From assembly GCA_900314495.1 (NCBI GenBank), contig OMVJ01000013.1:1-64000 (forward strand): DNA of 64,000 nt, written 5' to 3'. The position numbers and the translations under genes were made by a program. Position 1 is the stretch's first letter. Every line of letters starts with the position of its first letter. The notes under the pieces were generated by a model. That model searched no databases and was not told where the DNA came from. It saw only the letters and a program-made list of their open reading frames with translations. This document shows positions 62,259-64,000 of this stretch, piece by piece. The stretch comes from an uncultured Olsenella sp. (lineage in GTDB: Bacteria; Actinomycetota; Coriobacteriia; Coriobacteriales; Atopobiaceae).

Positions 62259-62699
62259 ATGAGTCTCATGAGCGAATTCAAGGAGTTCATCAGCCGCGGC
62301 AACGTGATGGATATGGCAGTCGGCGTCATCGTCGGCGGTGCGTTCACCTCCATCGTGAGCTCCCTGACCGACAACATCATCAACCCGCTCATCACCGTCA
62401 TCACCGGCGGCAACGGCACGGAGGTCTCCGGCCTGGTCGTGCCCGGCACGCAGATCGACTTCGGCGCCTTCATCTCGGCCGTCATCAACTTCCTGATTGT
62501 GGCCTTCATCGTGTTCATGCTGGTCAAGGCCGTGAACTCGTTCGAGAAGACGGGCGCCAAGCTGCTGCGCAAGCAGGAGGAAGAGGCCGAGGCCAAGGCT
62601 GCCCCCACCTGCCCGCACTGCCTTGAGGAGGTCAAGGAAGGTGCCACCCGCTGCCCGCACTGCGGTGGCGAGATTCCCGGCGGTGCCCACGCGGCGTAA
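62259..62699 (+). CDS. mscL: Large-conductance mechanosensitive channel with C-terminal zinc ribbon
   Basis: This 146-residue protein has the MscL amphipathic N-terminus (MSEFKEFISRGN), the glycine-rich first helix DMAVGVIVGGAFTSIV, and the second transmembrane helix at about 72-95. Unlike typical MscL, it ends in two CPHC knuckles (Cys118/121 and Cys132/135), a zinc ribbon. The ribbon sits where the usual cytoplasmic helical bundle is. It may pack the pentamer's C-terminal bundle or respond to redox state. GGAAGG precedes the ATG. Confidence 0.92.
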   Translation: MSLMSEFKEFISRGNVMDMAVGVIVGGAFTSIVSSLTDNIINPLITVITGGNGTEVSGLVVPGTQIDFGAFISAVINFLIVAFIVFMLVKAVNSFEKTGAKLLRKQEEEAEAKAAPTCPHCLEEVKEGATRCPHCGGEIPGGAHAA

Positions 62700-62764
62700 G
62701 GCTACCGCACACGCTGGTCACTTGGCACTACCCCGCAACGCATCGCGCTACACGAATAACACAA

Positions 62765-62883
62765 CGCTACCCCACAACCGTTCGCTTTCGGTTGTGGGGT
62801 AGCGTCTTCTTCTCGCATTTCCGCAGATAGAAGGCTTTAACGCACGTTACCCCACAACCGAGGCCCTCCGGTTGTGGGGTAAC
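62765..62883. repeat. Two-hairpin repeat element, copy B
   Basis: Hairpin 1 has 16-base arms CGCTACCCCACAACCG (62765-62780) and its complement (62789-62804) with loop TTCGCTTT. Hairpin 2 has 15-base arms GTTACCCCACAACCG (62846-62860) and 62869-62883 with loop AGGCCCTC. The 41-base spacer holds TTCCGCAGATAGA. It matches copy A at 41-157 in stem, loop length, first loop (7 of 8 bases) and spacer. It lies between mscL and manA, and the manA frame runs into it. Confidence 0.9.
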
Positions 62884-63883
62884 AATCAGTACGCACCGTT
62901 ACGCATGGCAGAGAAGGCCGAGCACCCCGTGCCCGCCGGCGCCTACTCCGCGGGCACCCAGCTGCAAGGTCGCCGGAAGTCGCCGGCGCCAGGAAGTGGG
63001 AGCCCTTCTCCAGGTTCCACGTGCCGGCAGGCGTCGTCACGGTGCCACCCTCGCCCTCCACGACGGAGACGCAGACGAAGGGGTGCTCCTGCTTGAGCGT
63101 CGCGGTGGCACCCTTGGCAACGCGGACGCGAACGACGCTGAAGTTGGGGCAGCTCATGAGCTCGGTGATGCCGTCGACCTCCGGTGCCGTGACCTCGCCC
63201 GATTCCGGTGGCACAAGCGAGAAGTCCACGACGTCCAGCGTCTGGGGAATGTGCAGCTCGCGCGTGGTGCCGTCGGCCTGCACGCGGTCGTAGTCGTACA
63301 CGCGGTAGGTGACGTCGGACGACTGCTGGGTCTCCAGCACCATGGTGCCACCCTGGATGGCGTGGATGGTGCCCGGCTCGATGCGGAAGAAGTCGCCAGC
63401 CTTGATTGGCACGGTGTAGAGCATGTCGTCCCAGCGGCCCTCCTCGATCATCTTGGCCAGCTCGGCGCGGTCGTGGGCGTTCTGCCCGACCACGATGCGC
63501 GTGCCGGGGTCGGCCGAGAGCACGTACCAGCACTCGCGCTTGCCCAGGCTGCCGTTCTCGTGCTCGTTGGCGTAGGCATCGTCGGGATGGACCTGGACGG
63601 AGAGGTTCTCCTTGGCGTCCAGGATCTTGATCAGGAGCGGGAAGCGGTCGCCCGAGGCACCCGCAAAGAGCTGCGGCTCCTTGTCCCACAGGTCGGAGAG
63701 GTAGCGGCCGTCGTACGGGCCTCCCTCCACCACGCAGTCACCCGCGGGGTGGGCGCTTATCGCCCAGCACTCGCCGATGGGGCCATCGGGAATCTGGTAG
63801 CCAAACTCGGTCTGGAGCTTGCGCCCGCCCCAGATCTTCTCGTGAAACACCGGCTTCGGAAAAATGAGCTCGTCGTATGCCAT
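62837..63883 (-). CDS. manA: Class I mannose-6-phosphate isomerase, 3' end uncertain
   Basis: This open frame of 348 residues converts mannose-6-phosphate to fructose-6-phosphate. The zinc ligands are in LSVQVHPDD and the family fold is complete to SHFLAPATSGDL (residue 306). From residue 307 the frame becomes Arg-rich and passes into the two-hairpin repeat, stopping at 62837. In a neighbouring frame CSWVPAE is followed by a stop at 62943, giving a normal length of about 314. So either a frameshift lies near 62960, or the repeat has replaced the original end. The ATG at 63883 has a weak GGAAGGG site. Upstream (63884-64000) no gene is visible. Confidence 0.8.
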   Translation of the reverse strand: MAYDELIFPKPVFHEKIWGGRKLQTEFGYQIPDGPIGECWAISAHPAGDCVVEGGPYDGRYLSDLWDKEPQLFAGASGDRFPLLIKILDAKENLSVQVHPDDAYANEHENGSLGKRECWYVLSADPGTRIVVGQNAHDRAELAKMIEEGRWDDMLYTVPIKAGDFFRIEPGTIHAIQGGTMVLETQQSSDVTYRVYDYDRVQADGTTRELHIPQTLDVVDFSLVPPESGEVTAPEVDGITELMSCPNFSVVRVRVAKGATATLKQEHPFVCVSVVEGEGGTVTTPAGTWNLEKGSHFLAPATSGDLAAGCPRSRRRRARGARPSLPCVTVRTDCYPTTGGPRLWGNVR

Positions 63884-64000
63884 TGCGCTGATCCCTTCCC
63901 GGGGCTACCCACGGCGCGGAACCGCCGCAGACGCCACATCGCATATGCAACAAACCTTGGCATCATAATGGCGCAACTGACGGCGAAGAGAACAGCCACA

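Overview
The window is GC-rich, densely packed chromosomal DNA that looks like a host-associated anaerobe of the Actinobacteria, most likely Coriobacteriia (Olsenella/Atopobium/Collinsella type). The support is the anaerobic sulfite reductase set asrABC, an aldo-keto reductase with a ferredoxin-like tail, several sugar PTS systems with GntR/UTRA regulators, AAA-like/PD-(D/E)XK proteins in more than one copy, and no aerobic respiratory genes. The assignment rests on gene content only. I saw no rRNA, tRNA, CRISPR array, phage module or complete insertion sequence.

Layout. 0.2-9.7 kb: a sirtuin of the macrodomain-associated type, an AAA-like/PD-(D/E)XK protein, a MetE-like methyltransferase with two LysR genes, a threonine-aldolase-type enzyme, a second AAA-like protein bracketed by small palindromic repeats, and a histidine phosphatase. 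9.8-19.1 kb: a sulfite/siroheme block (asrABC, a FecCD-type ABC importer, a second siroheme reductase, a LysR gene and an FMN reductase). 19.1-20.0 kb: a repeat-rich stretch with one small membrane protein. 20.0-26.7 kb: a membrane protein, a ROK kinase and a cellobiose-type PTS/GH1 operon with a divergent GntR regulator. 26.8-32.1 kb: an ABC exporter, a lipoprotein barnase with a barstar-like partner, an HD phosphohydrolase, free-methionine-sulfoxide reductase and an NmrA-like protein. 32.2-38.1 kb: the oppABCDF peptide importer. 38.4-45.9 kb: asnS, a C26 amidohydrolase, an EamA transporter, an aldo-keto reductase, a gamma-carbonic-anhydrase-like protein, a catalytically degenerate lipase-fold protein, pyrE and a peptide-deformylase-like gene. 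45.9-50.9 kb: trehalose uptake and hydrolysis with its regulator. 51.0-53.9 kb: Zn/Cd efflux (P-type ATPase, separate HMA protein, CadC/SmtB-type repressor). 53.9-63.9 kb: PAP2, a HAD phosphatase, an M19 dipeptidase, a second degenerate hydrolase, proline iminopeptidase, a ROK glucokinase, an M32 carboxypeptidase, dtd, mscL and manA.

How the genes fit together. Sulfur is a recurring theme: two siroheme reductases, a methionine-synthase-like enzyme, methionine sulfoxide repair, and two LysR regulators with matching effector domains, one beside the MetE-like gene and one beside the siroheme reductase. Peptide use (opp, M19, M32, S33, C26) and PTS sugar use (beta-glucosides, trehalose) supply carbon and nitrogen. 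Two control regions can be read in detail: treP (a palindrome filling the -35/-10 spacer plus a second one downstream) and the cadC-like operon (consensus promoter with an operator at the expected transcription start).

Most notable: (1) a two-hairpin repeat with near-identical stems at both ends of the window, about 62.7 kb apart; (2) a barnase homologue with all catalytic residues carried on a lipoprotein, followed by a barstar-like gene; (3) two alpha/beta-hydrolase-fold proteins lacking the nucleophile; (4) an MscL channel ending in a zinc ribbon; (5) a manA reading frame that leaves its normal C-terminus and runs into the two-hairpin repeat.
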